DNA of 64,000 nucleotides from Actinopolymorpha pittospori (GTDB taxonomy: Bacteria > Actinomycetota > Actinomycetes > Propionibacteriales > Actinopolymorphaceae). The DNA is taken from contig NZ_JADBEM010000001.1 in assembly GCF_014873875.1 (NCBI RefSeq), positions 2,790,001 through 2,854,000 on the forward strand. The letters are read 5' to 3'. Both the position numbers and the translations under genes were made by a program. Shown here in pieces: positions 26,014 through 35,005 of the stretch (position 1 is its first letter; the number at the start of each line of letters is the position of its first letter). The notes below the pieces were generated by a model that worked only from the letters and a program-made list of their open reading frames with translations, ran no database searches and had not been told where the DNA came from.

Positions 26014-26124
26014 CCGACGTGTCCCGACGGCCGACACTGTTTGGTCCTTCCTCCCGGCTGCTCCCGACGCCCTGTGATCCCGACGCCCTATGATCCCGAG
26101 CCGACGAGACGCCACACTTGCCCC

Positions 26125-26667
26125 GTGACTGACCTCCGCGACTTCTATCCGCAGACGCGAGTCGACGAACGAGCGACGCTGGAGCAGTTCCTGGACTTCT
26201 ACCGGCACGTCGTCATCGCGAAGATCGAGGATCTCGACGAGGCGCGGGCATCCTGCCGTGCGCTGCCCGCCACCGACCTGACCGTGGGCGGCATCGTGAA
26301 ACACCTCGCGAGTGTCGAGGACCTGTGGTTTCGGCGGAAGCTGCTCGGGCTGCCGCCCTCGGAACCCTTCGCCTCGGCACCGTCCGACGTTCGCGACTGG
26401 GCCTTCCACTCCAGCGCGCACGACTCGGTGGCGGGCCTGTGCGAACTGTACGAGCGAGCCTGCGACCGGAGCCGGGCGGCGGCCGGGCTCTTCGACTCAC
26501 TCGACGCGTCCGCGACCCTCCCCTCCTTCGGGACCGGCCCGGTGACCCTGCGCTGGGTGTTCGTCCACATGATCGAGGAGACGGCACGCCACGCCGGGCA
26601 CCTGGACCTCCTGCGGGACGCGATCGAGACGACCGACGTGCTCGGTGAGGTCCACCGGCGCCGGTGA
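26125..26667 (+). CDS. DinB family protein (DUF664)
   Basis: A 180-aa DinB/YfiT-like four-helix-bundle protein: VGGIVKHLASVEDLWF near residue 54 (first metal His) and HMIEETARHAGHLDLLRDAIE near 150 (His pair), the typical three-His metal site. Members include thiol-dependent transferases and uncharacterised detoxification proteins. The GTG at 26125 is chosen because the conserved part begins there. Possibly in one transcript with the alpha/beta hydrolase 111 bp upstream. Confidence 0.87.
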   Translation: MTDLRDFYPQTRVDERATLEQFLDFYRHVVIAKIEDLDEARASCRALPATDLTVGGIVKHLASVEDLWFRRKLLGLPPSEPFASAPSDVRDWAFHSSAHDSVAGLCELYERACDRSRAAAGLFDSLDASATLPSFGTGPVTLRWVFVHMIEETARHAGHLDLLRDAIETTDVLGEVHRRR

Positions 26668-26825
26668 GTCGGCGCCGGTGAGTCGGCCCGCCTGCCCGGG
26701 CATCACGACAGGCAGACGTGGCCGGGCAGACGTGGCCGGGCACGGACAGCTCTCGTCGAACCCCGGCAGCCGCGCCGGCGGCCGACGACACTCGCCGGAC
26801 CGCACGACACAGGAGCGACACGCGA

Positions 26826-27104
26826 ATGACCGAGCACGAGCACGAGCACGAGCCCGAACGCGACGAGATCACCCCGGCGATGCTCGACGACGGTCTACAG
26901 AAGCAGCAGGCGTGGTTCGCCGCCCTGGAGGAGTTGAGAGCCGAGACCGTCGCGATCCTCACCCAGGTCGTCGACGACGCGACCACACTTCCGGCGCGGG
27001 AGAAGCTGGAGGAGGCGGTCGCCCAGGAGAGCGCGACGTGGGCGGCATACCGGGACGTCGCGGACGCGACGATCGAGGGGCTTCGGCCCCGTCCGGACCA
27101 GTGA
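26826..27104 (+). CDS. Small acidic protein of unknown function
   Basis: A 92-aa protein starting MTEHEHEHEPER, then two predicted amphipathic helices (QKQQAWFAALEELRAETVAIL and a second through EEAVAQESATWAAYRDV). No Cys, no membrane segment. ATG at 26826 has AGGAG ten bases before. The His/Glu alternation at the N-terminus could bind metal. Not recognised. It lies just upstream of the HupE-type metal transporter gene, which may be coincidental. Confidence 0.6.
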   Translation: MTEHEHEHEPERDEITPAMLDDGLQKQQAWFAALEELRAETVAILTQVVDDATTLPAREKLEEAVAQESATWAAYRDVADATIEGLRPRPDQ

Positions 27105-27188
27105 CCGTGACGATGCCGTCCGCGACATGCCGTACGGAGTGGCGCCGCACCACGCGTTAACCGGCTCGTCGGGCCATCCTCACCTCAC

Positions 27189-28310
27189 GTGCAGGCAAAT
27201 TCTTTACCAAGATCCTTTGCTACGTCCGTGAAGATTTTCGGCCGCACGATCCTCCTCGCCGTTCTGGTGGTGCTGTTGTACCCGGGCACGGCGTCGGCGC
27301 ACGTGCGCTCGACCGAAGGCGCCGCGGTCATCCGCCAGGACGGCTCGACGGTCCGGTTCGACATGAACCTCGAGTACGACCTGCTGACAGCTGCCACCGG
27401 ACTCGGCTTTCCGCCCGGGACCGACGACCAGAAGACCCGCCTGCTCACCGAACACCACGAGGCGGTGGAGAAGTACCTCACCGACCGCGTCGACGTCTCG
27501 ATCGACGGGGTCGTGTGTGAGAGCGTCCTGACGCGGACCGGTGTCCTGCGGCTGCAGGACCGCCCCTACGCGCGAGCGGTGCTCACCTTCACCTGCCCGG
27601 GTGCCTCCGACGGGTCCTACCGCGTTCGCTACGACGTCTTCGGCGAGCGGGACGCCATCGTCGACGAGCACACGAGCATCGTCGACTACCAACTCGGTGG
27701 CCGTAGCGGCACCTACGTCTTCGACGGCGCGCACCACGAGTTCGAGGCGGGCAGGACAGGAATCCTGTCCGCCGTCGGCCGCTTCGTCGCCATGGGTGTG
27801 GAGCACATCCTGAGCGGGCTCGACCACGTGCTCTTCCTCGCCGTACTGCTGCTCGGCGCGCGCAGGCTCGGCAGCGTCGTGAAGGTCGCCACCACCTTCA
27901 CGGTGGCCCACAGCGTCACCCTCGTGCTCGGCGTACTCGGCTGGGTGTCCGTGCCGTCCCAGATCGTCGAACCGCTGATCGCCCTGTCGATCGCCTACGT
28001 CGCGGTCGAGAACATCATCGGCGGCGAGTCACGCCGTCGCCTTCTCGTGGTCTTCTGCTTCGGCCTGCTGCACGGACTCGGTTTCGCCAGCACGCTGAGC
28101 TTCACCGACGAGCTGAGTCCTCGACTCATCGGCTCCCTCGTGAGTTTCAACGTCGGGATCGAACTCGGCCAGGCGCTCATCATCGCGGTGATCTTCCCGA
28201 TCCTGATGCTCATCCGGCGTTCCTCCTGGTCTGCCGTCATCCACCTGGTGGCGACCCTCGCCGCAGCCGGCCTCGGCTTCGTCTGGTTCTTCCAGCGTCT
28301 GCTGATCTGA
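27189..28310 (+). CDS. HupE/UreJ family membrane protein
   Basis: A 373-aa protein: signal peptide (ILLAVLVVLLYPGTASAH), a ~170-residue extracytoplasmic domain starting at the mature His, then a C-terminal HupE/UreJ_2 domain with about six membrane helices. The signature HILSGLDHVLFL (HxxxGxDHxxF), HSVTL and HGLGFA match the nickel/cobalt-type motifs of the family. Likely metal uptake. GTG at 27189 or 27228 could be the start; neither has a good site, the latter gives a more normal signal peptide. It precedes the exported metallophosphoesterase by 80 bp, suggesting joint expression and possibly metal supply to it. Confidence 0.85.
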   Translation: MQANSLPRSFATSVKIFGRTILLAVLVVLLYPGTASAHVRSTEGAAVIRQDGSTVRFDMNLEYDLLTAATGLGFPPGTDDQKTRLLTEHHEAVEKYLTDRVDVSIDGVVCESVLTRTGVLRLQDRPYARAVLTFTCPGASDGSYRVRYDVFGERDAIVDEHTSIVDYQLGGRSGTYVFDGAHHEFEAGRTGILSAVGRFVAMGVEHILSGLDHVLFLAVLLLGARRLGSVVKVATTFTVAHSVTLVLGVLGWVSVPSQIVEPLIALSIAYVAVENIIGGESRRRLLVVFCFGLLHGLGFASTLSFTDELSPRLIGSLVSFNVGIELGQALIIAVIFPILMLIRRSSWSAVIHLVATLAAAGLGFVWFFQRLLI

Positions 28311-28390
28311 GCGAACGCGGCCGACCTCTCCGCTGTCGGACTTTCCTCCCGCTGCCCTCAGTTCACTCACCTTGAACGGAGCACACTTCG

Positions 28391-30991
28391 ATGGGAACCG
28401 CAGACAATCTCGGCGCGCGTCGTACCCCGCCGTGGGTACGTCGTGCGCTCCTGGCGGGCACCTGCGCGATGGCCGCGCTGGTGTTCGTCGACCCGCTCAG
28501 GCCGGTGGTCGCCGACGTCCTCGACCTCGCGGCCGCCGACGTCAGCGGCGTCGTCTACGAGGACAGGAACGCCAACGGCACCAGGGACGACGGTGAGGCT
28601 GGTATCTCCGGCGTGACCGTCTCCGACGGTGTGGCGGTCGTCACCACCGACGATGCGGGCCGGTACGCCATCGACCTCGACGTCGACCGGCGCATCACCG
28701 ACATCGTCTTCATCACCAAGCCGGCCGGTTACGCCGTGCCGGCCGACCAGTACAAGACGCCGCAGTTCTACCGCGACCTCGGCACGCTCGCCGAAGGTGC
28801 GTCGGCGCAGGCCGACTTCGGGCTGCGTCCGGACCCGAAGTCCAAGAGCGACAACTTCACCTTCGCCAACGTCGCCGACACCCACGTGAACCCGAACCTC
28901 GCCGCGCAGCTCGAGGAGATCAACTCGACCTCGCAGAACCTCGCGTTCGTCCAGGTGAGCGGTGACCTCACCAACAACGCGACAGACTCGGAGTTCACCT
29001 TCTACCGCAACGCGACGGCCGCCTCGAAGCTGCCGGTGTGGCCGGCCGTGGGCAACCACGAGTACTTCTCCGGTGGGGGTACGACCTACGCCGCCCGGAT
29101 CGAGAACTACCGCCGCTACGTGGGCCCTGAGTGGTACTCCTTCGACTACGGCAACCGCCACTTCATCGTGCTGGAGAACAACGGTGGCGCGCCCTTCGAC
29201 GAGGAGCTCACCTGGGCCAGGAACGACCTCGAGCGCCACGCCGGCAAGAAGCGCGTCGTCGTCCTGATGCACCAGCCGATGAACGTGCCCTTCGGCGCGC
29301 CGTCGAGCTACGACGCCTACGCCAGCGTCTTCGAGAAGTACCGCACCGAACTCGTCCTCGTCGGACACGAGCACTCCAACCAGGCTGACAACTCCTGGGT
29401 CAAGGGCGCCCGCCACGTCCAGACGAACTCCAGTTCCTACACCATCGACCACAGCCCGCGCGGTTTCCGGTACGTGCACATGACGGGCAAGGGGTCGGAC
29501 AACCCGTTCCGGATGTACGGCGTCCAGCGTTCGCTCACGATCACCAGCCCCGGGCCCGGCAGTGAGATCTCGGCCCAGGGGATCAGGGAGATCCAGGTGA
29601 ACGCCTACCACACCGCCGACGAGGTGCGGCAGGTCCGCTACCGGCTGGACGGCTCCCGTTCGTGGGCGCCGATGAAGAAGTCCGGCGACTTCACGTGGTA
29701 CGCGCCGTACCCGGGGAAGGCCAGCCGTTCCGTCGGTGAGCACACCATCGAGGTCGAGGCGATCGACGACGGTGGCAAGCGCTGGACGAAGTCGGGCACC
29801 TTCAAGCTCCGCGAAGGTGCGCCCGCGACCATCACCGCGGGCGCCGACTGGCCGCAGTTCCACGGCGACGAGACCCACAGCGGTGTCGCGAAGGACGTCC
29901 TCGCCCCCAACCTCGAACTCGCGTGGACCTACCGCACGCCGGGCACGATCCTCACCGGCTCGCCGGTGGTCGCGAACGGTGTCGCCTACGTCGGTACGCG
30001 GGACGAGAACGGCCTGACCAACAACGCCGTTCACGCCATCGACATGAAGACCGGCAAGCGCATCTGGTCGGCTCCCACCGAGGCCTCCGTGCACGGGACG
30101 CCGGCGGTGGCCGACGGCCTGGTCTTCGCGCCCGCGATGAACGGAACCCTGCACGCGTTCGACGCGAAGACGGGTGAGCAGCGCTGGAAGGTGTCCCCGG
30201 ACGAGGCGGCCGCGCCGTCGATCCAGCGGAAGTACTCCTACTACTCCCCGGCGGTGGCCGACGGCAGGGTCTACTGGCCCTACCAGAGCCGCATCGGGAA
30301 GGGCAGCCGTGGTCTGCTCATGGCGCTCGACACCAAGACCGGCGAGACGATCTGGGAATCGCCGATGACCGGTGCGACGATGAGCGACGGTACCCCCGTG
30401 GTGGCCAACGGCAAGGTCTACGTCGGTAACGAGACGGCCGACCGGATCATCGCCTACGACGTCGCGACGGGTGCCCAGCGGTGGGTCTCCTCCGCGGTGC
30501 TCGGCGGTTGGCAGGACGCGTCGCCGACGGTGGCCGGCGGCAGGATCTTCGTCGGCTCCAACAACCGCGTCATCGCGCGTGACGCGCAGACCGGCGCCGA
30601 CCTGTGGAACTACCGCAGCCCGGGTTCGTCGCAGATTCCGGGGAACGCCACGTCGGCGGCGCCCGCGGTGGTCGGCGACACCCTCTACATGGGCTTCCCG
30701 GACGGGCGGGTCACCGCCCTGAACGTCGAGACCGGCGCGGTCGTCTGGAGCGTCCTGCTGCCCGGCAGCGGATACCAGGGCGGCGTGCTCTCCGCCCCCG
30801 CCGTCAGCGGCGACACGGTCTACGTCGGCTCGAACGGCGGCAAGGTCTACGCCCTCGACCGGGCGACCGGCACGGAGCAGTGGAGCTACGAGATCGGCAC
30901 CTGGGTCGCCTCCGGTCCGGCGATCTCCGGTGACGCGCTGCTCGTCGGCGCCTGGGACGGCAACCTCTACGCCTTTACCTCGAAGGAGTAA
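28391..30991 (+). CDS. Exported metallophosphoesterase fused to a PQQ-type beta-propeller
   Basis: An 866-aa multidomain protein. Residues 15-45: membrane/signal segment. About 50-130: SdrD-B/Cna-like domain (GVVYEDRNANGTRDDGEAG, a Ca-binding-type loop). About 150-370: calcineurin-like phosphoesterase with ADTHVN, GDLTNN, GNHEYF, MHQPMN and VGHEHSN, i.e. all five metal motifs. About 380-480: an Ig-like linker. From DWPQFHGDETHSG near 485: a PQQ/pyrrolo-quinoline-like eight-blade propeller of repeating AxDxxTG units. Probably a secreted or surface phosphoesterase with a binding propeller. It has a paralogue at 42272-44779. ATG follows GGAGCACACTTCG. Confidence 0.85.
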   Translation: MGTADNLGARRTPPWVRRALLAGTCAMAALVFVDPLRPVVADVLDLAAADVSGVVYEDRNANGTRDDGEAGISGVTVSDGVAVVTTDDAGRYAIDLDVDRRITDIVFITKPAGYAVPADQYKTPQFYRDLGTLAEGASAQADFGLRPDPKSKSDNFTFANVADTHVNPNLAAQLEEINSTSQNLAFVQVSGDLTNNATDSEFTFYRNATAASKLPVWPAVGNHEYFSGGGTTYAARIENYRRYVGPEWYSFDYGNRHFIVLENNGGAPFDEELTWARNDLERHAGKKRVVVLMHQPMNVPFGAPSSYDAYASVFEKYRTELVLVGHEHSNQADNSWVKGARHVQTNSSSYTIDHSPRGFRYVHMTGKGSDNPFRMYGVQRSLTITSPGPGSEISAQGIREIQVNAYHTADEVRQVRYRLDGSRSWAPMKKSGDFTWYAPYPGKASRSVGEHTIEVEAIDDGGKRWTKSGTFKLREGAPATITAGADWPQFHGDETHSGVAKDVLAPNLELAWTYRTPGTILTGSPVVANGVAYVGTRDENGLTNNAVHAIDMKTGKRIWSAPTEASVHGTPAVADGLVFAPAMNGTLHAFDAKTGEQRWKVSPDEAAAPSIQRKYSYYSPAVADGRVYWPYQSRIGKGSRGLLMALDTKTGETIWESPMTGATMSDGTPVVANGKVYVGNETADRIIAYDVATGAQRWVSSAVLGGWQDASPTVAGGRIFVGSNNRVIARDAQTGADLWNYRSPGSSQIPGNATSAAPAVVGDTLYMGFPDGRVTALNVETGAVVWSVLLPGSGYQGGVLSAPAVSGDTVYVGSNGGKVYALDRATGTEQWSYEIGTWVASGPAISGDALLVGAWDGNLYAFTSKE

Positions 30992-31061
30992 CCGAGTCCG
31001 GACCAGCCCGAGCGAAGGAGTGACCCGAGCTTGGCGTAGCCCGAGCCCGGAGTAGTTCCCT

Positions 31062-31113
31062 GGCGGGCACCTGGAGTCCGTCGCGTCCGCGCGGCGTCCT
31101 CCGGGTGCCCGCC
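31062..31113. terminator. Hairpin terminator
   Basis: A 15-bp stem (GGCGGGCACCTGGAG with CTCCGGGTGCCCGCC, one G-U pair) 70 nt after the phosphoesterase stop codon. Confidence 0.72.
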
Positions 31114-31224
31114 GTTGTCGTCTTCGCGTTCCGCTCTCCACCCGCGATCTTGGCATTGACTAGATTGACGGGCAGGCCTAATCTTGCCGCTGACAAGATG
31201 GAGCTCGCTTGTGAGGACGCGACG

Positions 31225-32091
31225 ATGACGGATGACCTCGACCTGACCCGCCGGCTGTGGTGGTTGCTGGAGCCGGTGCACGCGGTGCTCTACTACGCGC
31301 CGGAGGCGTTCGAGGAGGCGGCGGCGCTCGGCTACGCCACCGACACCCGGTGGCCGAGCTACTTCGCCTGGCGCTCCGCGCCGCTCGGAGCCGCGGGCGC
31401 CACCCTCGTCACCGCGACGTTCTACAGCTTCAGCCCGCGGATGGTCGCCGCGCAGGTCCCGTCGGTGTGGTCGGTGGCGGAGCCCGAGAAGGTGCTCGGC
31501 GCCCGGCTGCGGGCGGTGGACCGCACTCTTCGCGCCATCCTCGGCGACGGCGTGTCGCGACCCGAGGTGGTCGAGGTGGCCGAACTCGCCCGTACGGCTG
31601 CCGAAGCGGCGAGTACGGCGGGCCGTCCCCTCGCCGCCGCCAACGCCGACCTGCCCTGGTCGGACGAGCCGCACCTGCGGCTGTGGCAGGCCGCGACCAT
31701 CCTGCGAGAGCAGCGCGGGGACGGGCACGTCGCCGCCCTGCTGACGGCCGGGCTGGACCCGTGCGAGTCGCTGGTGTCGTTCGCCGCGACCGGCGCGGCA
31801 CCGGTGGAGGTGTTCGCCAGCCGGGGCTGGACCGACCAGGAGTGGGGCGCTGCCCAGGACCGGCTCGCGGAGCGCGGCTGGGTGGACGACGCCGGCATGG
31901 CGACCGAGCGAGGCCGAGCGGGTCGTCAGGAGGTCGAACGTCTCACCGACGAGTTGGCCGCCGCACCATGGCGGGCACTGGGTGGTGCCGTGGGACGCCT
32001 GGCGGAGCTCACCGCCCCGATGACGCAGGCGATCGTGAAGACCGGCCTGCTGTCCCGGCAGAGCACCCTCGGCATCGCGCCGAGGTCGTGA
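31225..32091 (+). CDS. SCO6745 family protein
   Basis: A 288-aa all-helical protein resembling the actinobacterial SCO6745 family: LWWLLEPVHAVLYYAPEA near residue 8, YFAWRSAPLGAA, TATFYSFSP near 66, and a C-terminal winged-helix-like part (DRLAERGWVDDAGMATERGRAGRQEVERLTDELAA region). Some relatives are described simply as MarR-like; biochemical role unknown. ATG at 31225 chosen from homology. It converges on the TetR gene with a 3-bp gap. Confidence 0.82.
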   Translation: MTDDLDLTRRLWWLLEPVHAVLYYAPEAFEEAAALGYATDTRWPSYFAWRSAPLGAAGATLVTATFYSFSPRMVAAQVPSVWSVAEPEKVLGARLRAVDRTLRAILGDGVSRPEVVEVAELARTAAEAASTAGRPLAAANADLPWSDEPHLRLWQAATILREQRGDGHVAALLTAGLDPCESLVSFAATGAAPVEVFASRGWTDQEWGAAQDRLAERGWVDDAGMATERGRAGRQEVERLTDELAAAPWRALGGAVGRLAELTAPMTQAIVKTGLLSRQSTLGIAPRS

Positions 32092-32094
32092 CGG

Positions 32095-32676
32095 TCAGCG
32101 GATCGCCCGCAGCACCAGCGCGGCGAGTTGTTCGCCCGCCTTTGCGTCGAGCGGCGCGTGGTCGACCAGCAGCCGGTACCACAGCACGCCGTAGATCACG
32201 TCGATGAGGAGCTCGAGGTCCTCCTCGGGGTCGATCTCCCCGCGGGTGACCGCGCGTTCCAGGACGCCGCGCAGCGCGGCTCGGCGGCGGAAGAGGAAAC
32301 GCTCCCGGAACGCCGTCGCGAAGACCGGATCGAGAACCGCCTCGGCCATCAGTCCGACGAGGATCGGCCGTTGGCCGTGCTGCCGGAACGTCTCCCGCAG
32401 GAACGTCGAGAGGTCGACCTCCAGTGAGCCCTCGTCGTCGGCGCTGATCCGCTCGGCGGCGAGGTCGAGCATCGCGTCGAGGACGACGTCGGCCTTGGAC
32501 GGCCACCAGCGGTAGATCGTCTGCTTGCCCACGCCGGCGCGGGCGGCGATGCCCTCGACCGTCAGCGCCGCGTAGCCGCGCACCCGCAACTCCTCCAGGG
32601 CCGCGCCGTGGATCGCCTTCCGGGCGGCCTCGCTGCGTGGTCGTCCCGGTCGTCCTGGTCGTCGGTCGCCTGCCAT
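32095..32676 (-). CDS. TetR/AcrR family regulator
   Basis: A 193-aa repressor: GRPRSEAARKAIHGAALEEL, HTH TVEGIAARAGVGKQTIYRWWPSKADVV (classic TetR signature) and a TetR_C_16-like ligand domain. It is divergent from a gene that now encodes only the C-terminal half of an SDR, and a 43-bp near-perfect operator separates them. Confidence 0.9.
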   Translation of the reverse strand: MAGDRRPGRPGRPRSEAARKAIHGAALEELRVRGYAALTVEGIAARAGVGKQTIYRWWPSKADVVLDAMLDLAAERISADDEGSLEVDLSTFLRETFRQHGQRPILVGLMAEAVLDPVFATAFRERFLFRRRAALRGVLERAVTRGEIDPEEDLELLIDVIYGVLWYRLLVDHAPLDAKAGEQLAALVLRAIR

Positions 32677-32688
32677 GCGCCCACTTTA

Positions 32689-32731
32689 CAAGACGTCGCG
32701 TCTCGATTTAATATCGAGACGTTACGTCTTG
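32689..32731. promoter_or_regulatory. 43-bp TetR operator
   Basis: Two 19-bp arms, 32689-32707 and 32713-32731, matching at 17 of 19 positions around a TTAAT centre: CAAGACG...TCTCGAT and ATCGAGA...CGTCTTG. Each half also holds GAGACG/CGTCTC repeats, so it could bind two dimers. It lies 13 bp before the TetR start and about 20 bp before the truncated SDR frame, which keeps AAAAGGAGT as ribosome site. Confidence 0.85.
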
Positions 32732-32750
32732 AAAAGGAGTCGCTGAGGGG

Positions 32751-33140
32751 AAGATCCTCGCCTACCTGTTCGCCATCCAGCACGCCCAGGTGACGGGTTC
32801 GATCACGCTCGTCTCCGCCGCCAGCGCCCGGGCCGCGCTGCCCGGCACGGTGACGCTCGCCGCGGTGAACGGAGCCGTCGAGCGGATCGTGCCGCCACTC
32901 GCCGCCGAGCTGGCGCCGGTCCGCGTCAACGCCGTCTCGCCCGGCATCATCGACACCCCGTGGTGGTCGTTCCTGCCCGAGGACCAGCGGCAGGCGCAGT
33001 TCGCGGCCGCCGCGCAGGGTCTGCCCGCCAACCGGATCGGGCGCCCCGACGACGTCGCACAGGCGATTCGTTACCTGGTCCACGCGACCTTCGTCACCGG
33101 CACGATCCTGCCCGTCGACGGCGGCGCAACCGTCTCCTGA
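32751..33140 (+). pseudogene. SDR oxidoreductase lacking its N-terminal half
   Basis: The frame begins KILAYLFAIQHAQVTGSITLVSAAS, i.e. the middle of an SDR, and continues to the normal C-terminus (VRVNAVSPGIIDTPWW, GRPDDVAQAIRYLV, TGTILPVDGGATVS). The Rossmann GxxxGxG and NNAG parts, about 90-100 residues, are missing although operator and ribosome site are intact directly upstream. A GTG at 32790 would give 116 residues. The active-site segment reads TLAAVNGAVE, the subgroup without the usual Tyr-x-x-x-Lys. Target of the divergent TetR, now broken. Confidence 0.75.
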
Positions 33141-33193
33141 CAGTGACCTCGCGGACTCTCCCGGTCGGGCGCTCCGGGCGCTAGTTTGGCGCG

Positions 33194-33922
33194 GTGGCCA
33201 CAGAAGTCTGGCAGGGACCAGGGGCGTTCCGCCCTGCGCTGGCGCTGGGAGCGGGCGCTCAGCTCGCCCTGCTGCTCCTGCTCTGGGTGACCGTCGGGCT
33301 CGGCACGGTCGGCTGGCTGGTCGGGGCGGCGGACCTGGTTGTCACGTTCGCGCTGCTCGGCTACGCCTTCCGGCGACAACCGAGCAGGTCGCTCGGCCCG
33401 GCCAACCTGGTCACCCTGACCAGGGTCACGCTGATCGGCGGTGTCACCGCGCTCGTGGCGGACCGCCTCGGACATCCCGCGCCCGTCGTGCTCGTCGTCC
33501 TCGCCGCGGTCGCGGTCGTCCTGGACGGCGTCGACGGAAAGGTCGCCCGACGGACCGGCACGGTCTCCGAGGTCGGGGCGCGCTTCGACATGGAGGCCGA
33601 CGCCTTCCTCATCCTGGTGCTCAGCGTGTTCGTCGCGCCCTCGCTCGGGCTGTGGACGCTGGCGATCGGGCTCATGCGGTACGCCTACGTCGCCGCGTCC
33701 TGGGTGGCGCCCTGGATGCGGCTGCGGTTGCCGGTGCTGTACTCCCGGAAGGTCGTCGCCGTGGTGCAGATGGTCACTCTCGTGGTCGCCAGCGCCGGCG
33801 TCCTCCCGCACCTGGTCGCGGTCGTCGTGGTCGCACTGGCGCTGGCGTCGCTCACCTGGTCCTTCGGGCGGGACGTGTGGTGGCAGTGGCGGCGGCGCCA
33901 CGAAGACCCACGATGGGCGTGA
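33194..33922 (+). CDS. CDP-alcohol phosphatidyltransferase family protein
   Basis: A 242-aa integral membrane enzyme with about six hydrophobic segments. The family motif D-x2-DG-x2-AR-x8-G-x3-D-x3-D is complete: LDGVDGKVARRTG then EVGARFDMEADAF, residues ~111-137. It transfers a phosphoalcohol from or to a CDP-linked substrate in phospholipid synthesis; the acceptor is unknown. GTG at 33194 is 7 nt after TAGTTT, indicating leaderless translation. Confidence 0.88.
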   Translation: MATEVWQGPGAFRPALALGAGAQLALLLLLWVTVGLGTVGWLVGAADLVVTFALLGYAFRRQPSRSLGPANLVTLTRVTLIGGVTALVADRLGHPAPVVLVVLAAVAVVLDGVDGKVARRTGTVSEVGARFDMEADAFLILVLSVFVAPSLGLWTLAIGLMRYAYVAASWVAPWMRLRLPVLYSRKVVAVVQMVTLVVASAGVLPHLVAVVVVALALASLTWSFGRDVWWQWRRRHEDPRWA

Positions 33923-33925
33923 AGT

Positions 33926-33968
33926 CCGACCTGACCACATGAGGTCGGGCGGCTCGCCCCGCCGCCCG
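33926..33968. terminator. Tandem hairpins after phosphatidyltransferase gene
   Basis: CCGACCT (33926-33932) pairs with AGGTCGG (33942-33948), followed by CGGGCGGC with GCCGCCCG (33961-33968). The stems share bases, so they may be alternatives. Confidence 0.55.
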
Positions 33969-34106
33969 AACCCGAAGGCTCTTGACAGCAAGGCTCGACG
34001 GGACGGGATGGGGGTGGTTCCCGGCGTGGAGGCGGGTGTGTGTGGTAGCCAGGGAAGGTCGGACACATCTCCGTGACGCCAGCGAGGAACGAGCCGGGGT
34101 GCCGCG

Positions 34107-34763
34107 ATGTGGATGCTCAGACTTCCGGGGGTCTACGCCCCGCAGCACGACTCGCGGCTGCTGGTCGCTGCCCTGGGCAGGGAGCGGCTGCCGAGCGGGG
34201 CGCGGGTGCTGGACCTGTGTACCGGCAGCGGGCTGCTCGCCGTGGCGGCCGCCCGCGCCGGCGCCAAGGAGGTCACGGCGGTGGACATCTCCTGGCGGGC
34301 GGTCTGGACGGCGCGGACCAACGCGAGACTTCGCCGCCTTCCCGTCACGGTGCGCCGGGGCGACCTCGGCGCACCCGTGCTCGGCGAGCGTTTCGACCTC
34401 GTCCTGGCGAACCCGCCCTACGTCCCTGCCCTGGGGGCCGGCTGGGCGAGGACGAGCCGGGCCGCCCTCGGCTGGGACGCGGGGTGGGACGGCCGGGCCC
34501 TGCTGGACCCGCTGTGCGCGCTGCTTCCGCGGATGTTGAGTTCGCACGGCGTGGTGCTGCTGGTCCACTCCGCCCTGTGCGGCGTCGGCCGGACGATCCT
34601 GCGGCTGCGCGACGTCGGTGTGCGGGCCCGGGTCGCGGACCGGCTCGTGGTCCCGTTCGGCCCGGTGATGCTGGGCCGGGCGTCCTGGTTGGAAGAACGC
34701 GGCTACATCCGACCGGGGCAGCGTGAGGAGGAGCTGGTCGTGATCCGGGGGAGTGCGTCATGA
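34107..34763 (+). CDS. HemK2/MTQ2-type methyltransferase
   Basis: A 218-aa class I SAM-dependent methyltransferase. VYAPQHDS near residue 9 (typical of the HemK2/MTQ2 group), motif I VLDLCTGSGLLAV near 34, AVDISWRAV, and the Asn/Gln-methyltransferase motif NPPYVP near 109. It may methylate a protein glutamine, or another planar nitrogen. The stop overlaps the next gene's start (ATGA), so it is coupled to the CDGSH protein. Confidence 0.87.
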   Translation: MWMLRLPGVYAPQHDSRLLVAALGRERLPSGARVLDLCTGSGLLAVAAARAGAKEVTAVDISWRAVWTARTNARLRRLPVTVRRGDLGAPVLGERFDLVLANPPYVPALGAGWARTSRAALGWDAGWDGRALLDPLCALLPRMLSSHGVVLLVHSALCGVGRTILRLRDVGVRARVADRLVVPFGPVMLGRASWLEERGYIRPGQREEELVVIRGSAS

Positions 34764-35005
34764 GACGGGCAGGGCGAGAAGGAGGGCAGGTGGTGCGGAT
34801 CGTCGCGGGCGGTCCGATCCTGCTCGCCGGGCCGGTCGAGGTGACCTACGACGGAGGCACGGTGTACTCCGACCGCTTCGTGGTCGCGATCTGCGCCTGC
34901 CGGCGCAGTCGGATCTACCCCCTGTGCGACACCAGCCACCGCGGGCGGCGACCTCCGGCACGGCGCGGCGACGCCAGCGCAAGCTCGCCTTGCGGGGAGT
35001 CCTAG
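34760..35005 (+). CDS. CDGSH iron-sulfur domain protein
   Basis: An 81-aa protein with one CDGSH-type [2Fe-2S] site: C-A-C-RRS-RIYP-LCDTSH at residues ~48-63 gives the CxC-x2-S-x3-P-x-C-D-x2-H pattern with three Cys and one His. Soluble, probably redox or Fe-S transfer. It starts inside the methyltransferase stop codon and ends 4 nt inside the convergent haem-oxygenase-like gene. Confidence 0.88.
   Translation: MRRAGREGGQVVRIVAGGPILLAGPVEVTYDGGTVYSDRFVVAICACRRSRIYPLCDTSHRGRRPPARRGDASASSPCGES

Noticed and set aside
26660..26735. Short direct repeats (GCCGGTGAGTCGG and CAGACGTGGCCGG, twice each)
   Set aside because: Two imperfect copies in GC-rich spacer; no sign of a mobile element or array.
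28361..28377. GTTCACTCACCTTGAAC before the first phosphoesterase-propeller gene as a PHO box
   Set aside because: It is an inverted rather than direct repeat and only one unit resembles the PHO consensus.
28367..31156. A ~929-codon open frame antisense to the phosphoesterase-propeller gene
   Set aside because: Repetitive Val/Gly/Asp/Arg composition typical of an antisense frame in high-GC DNA; the plus-strand protein has clear domains.
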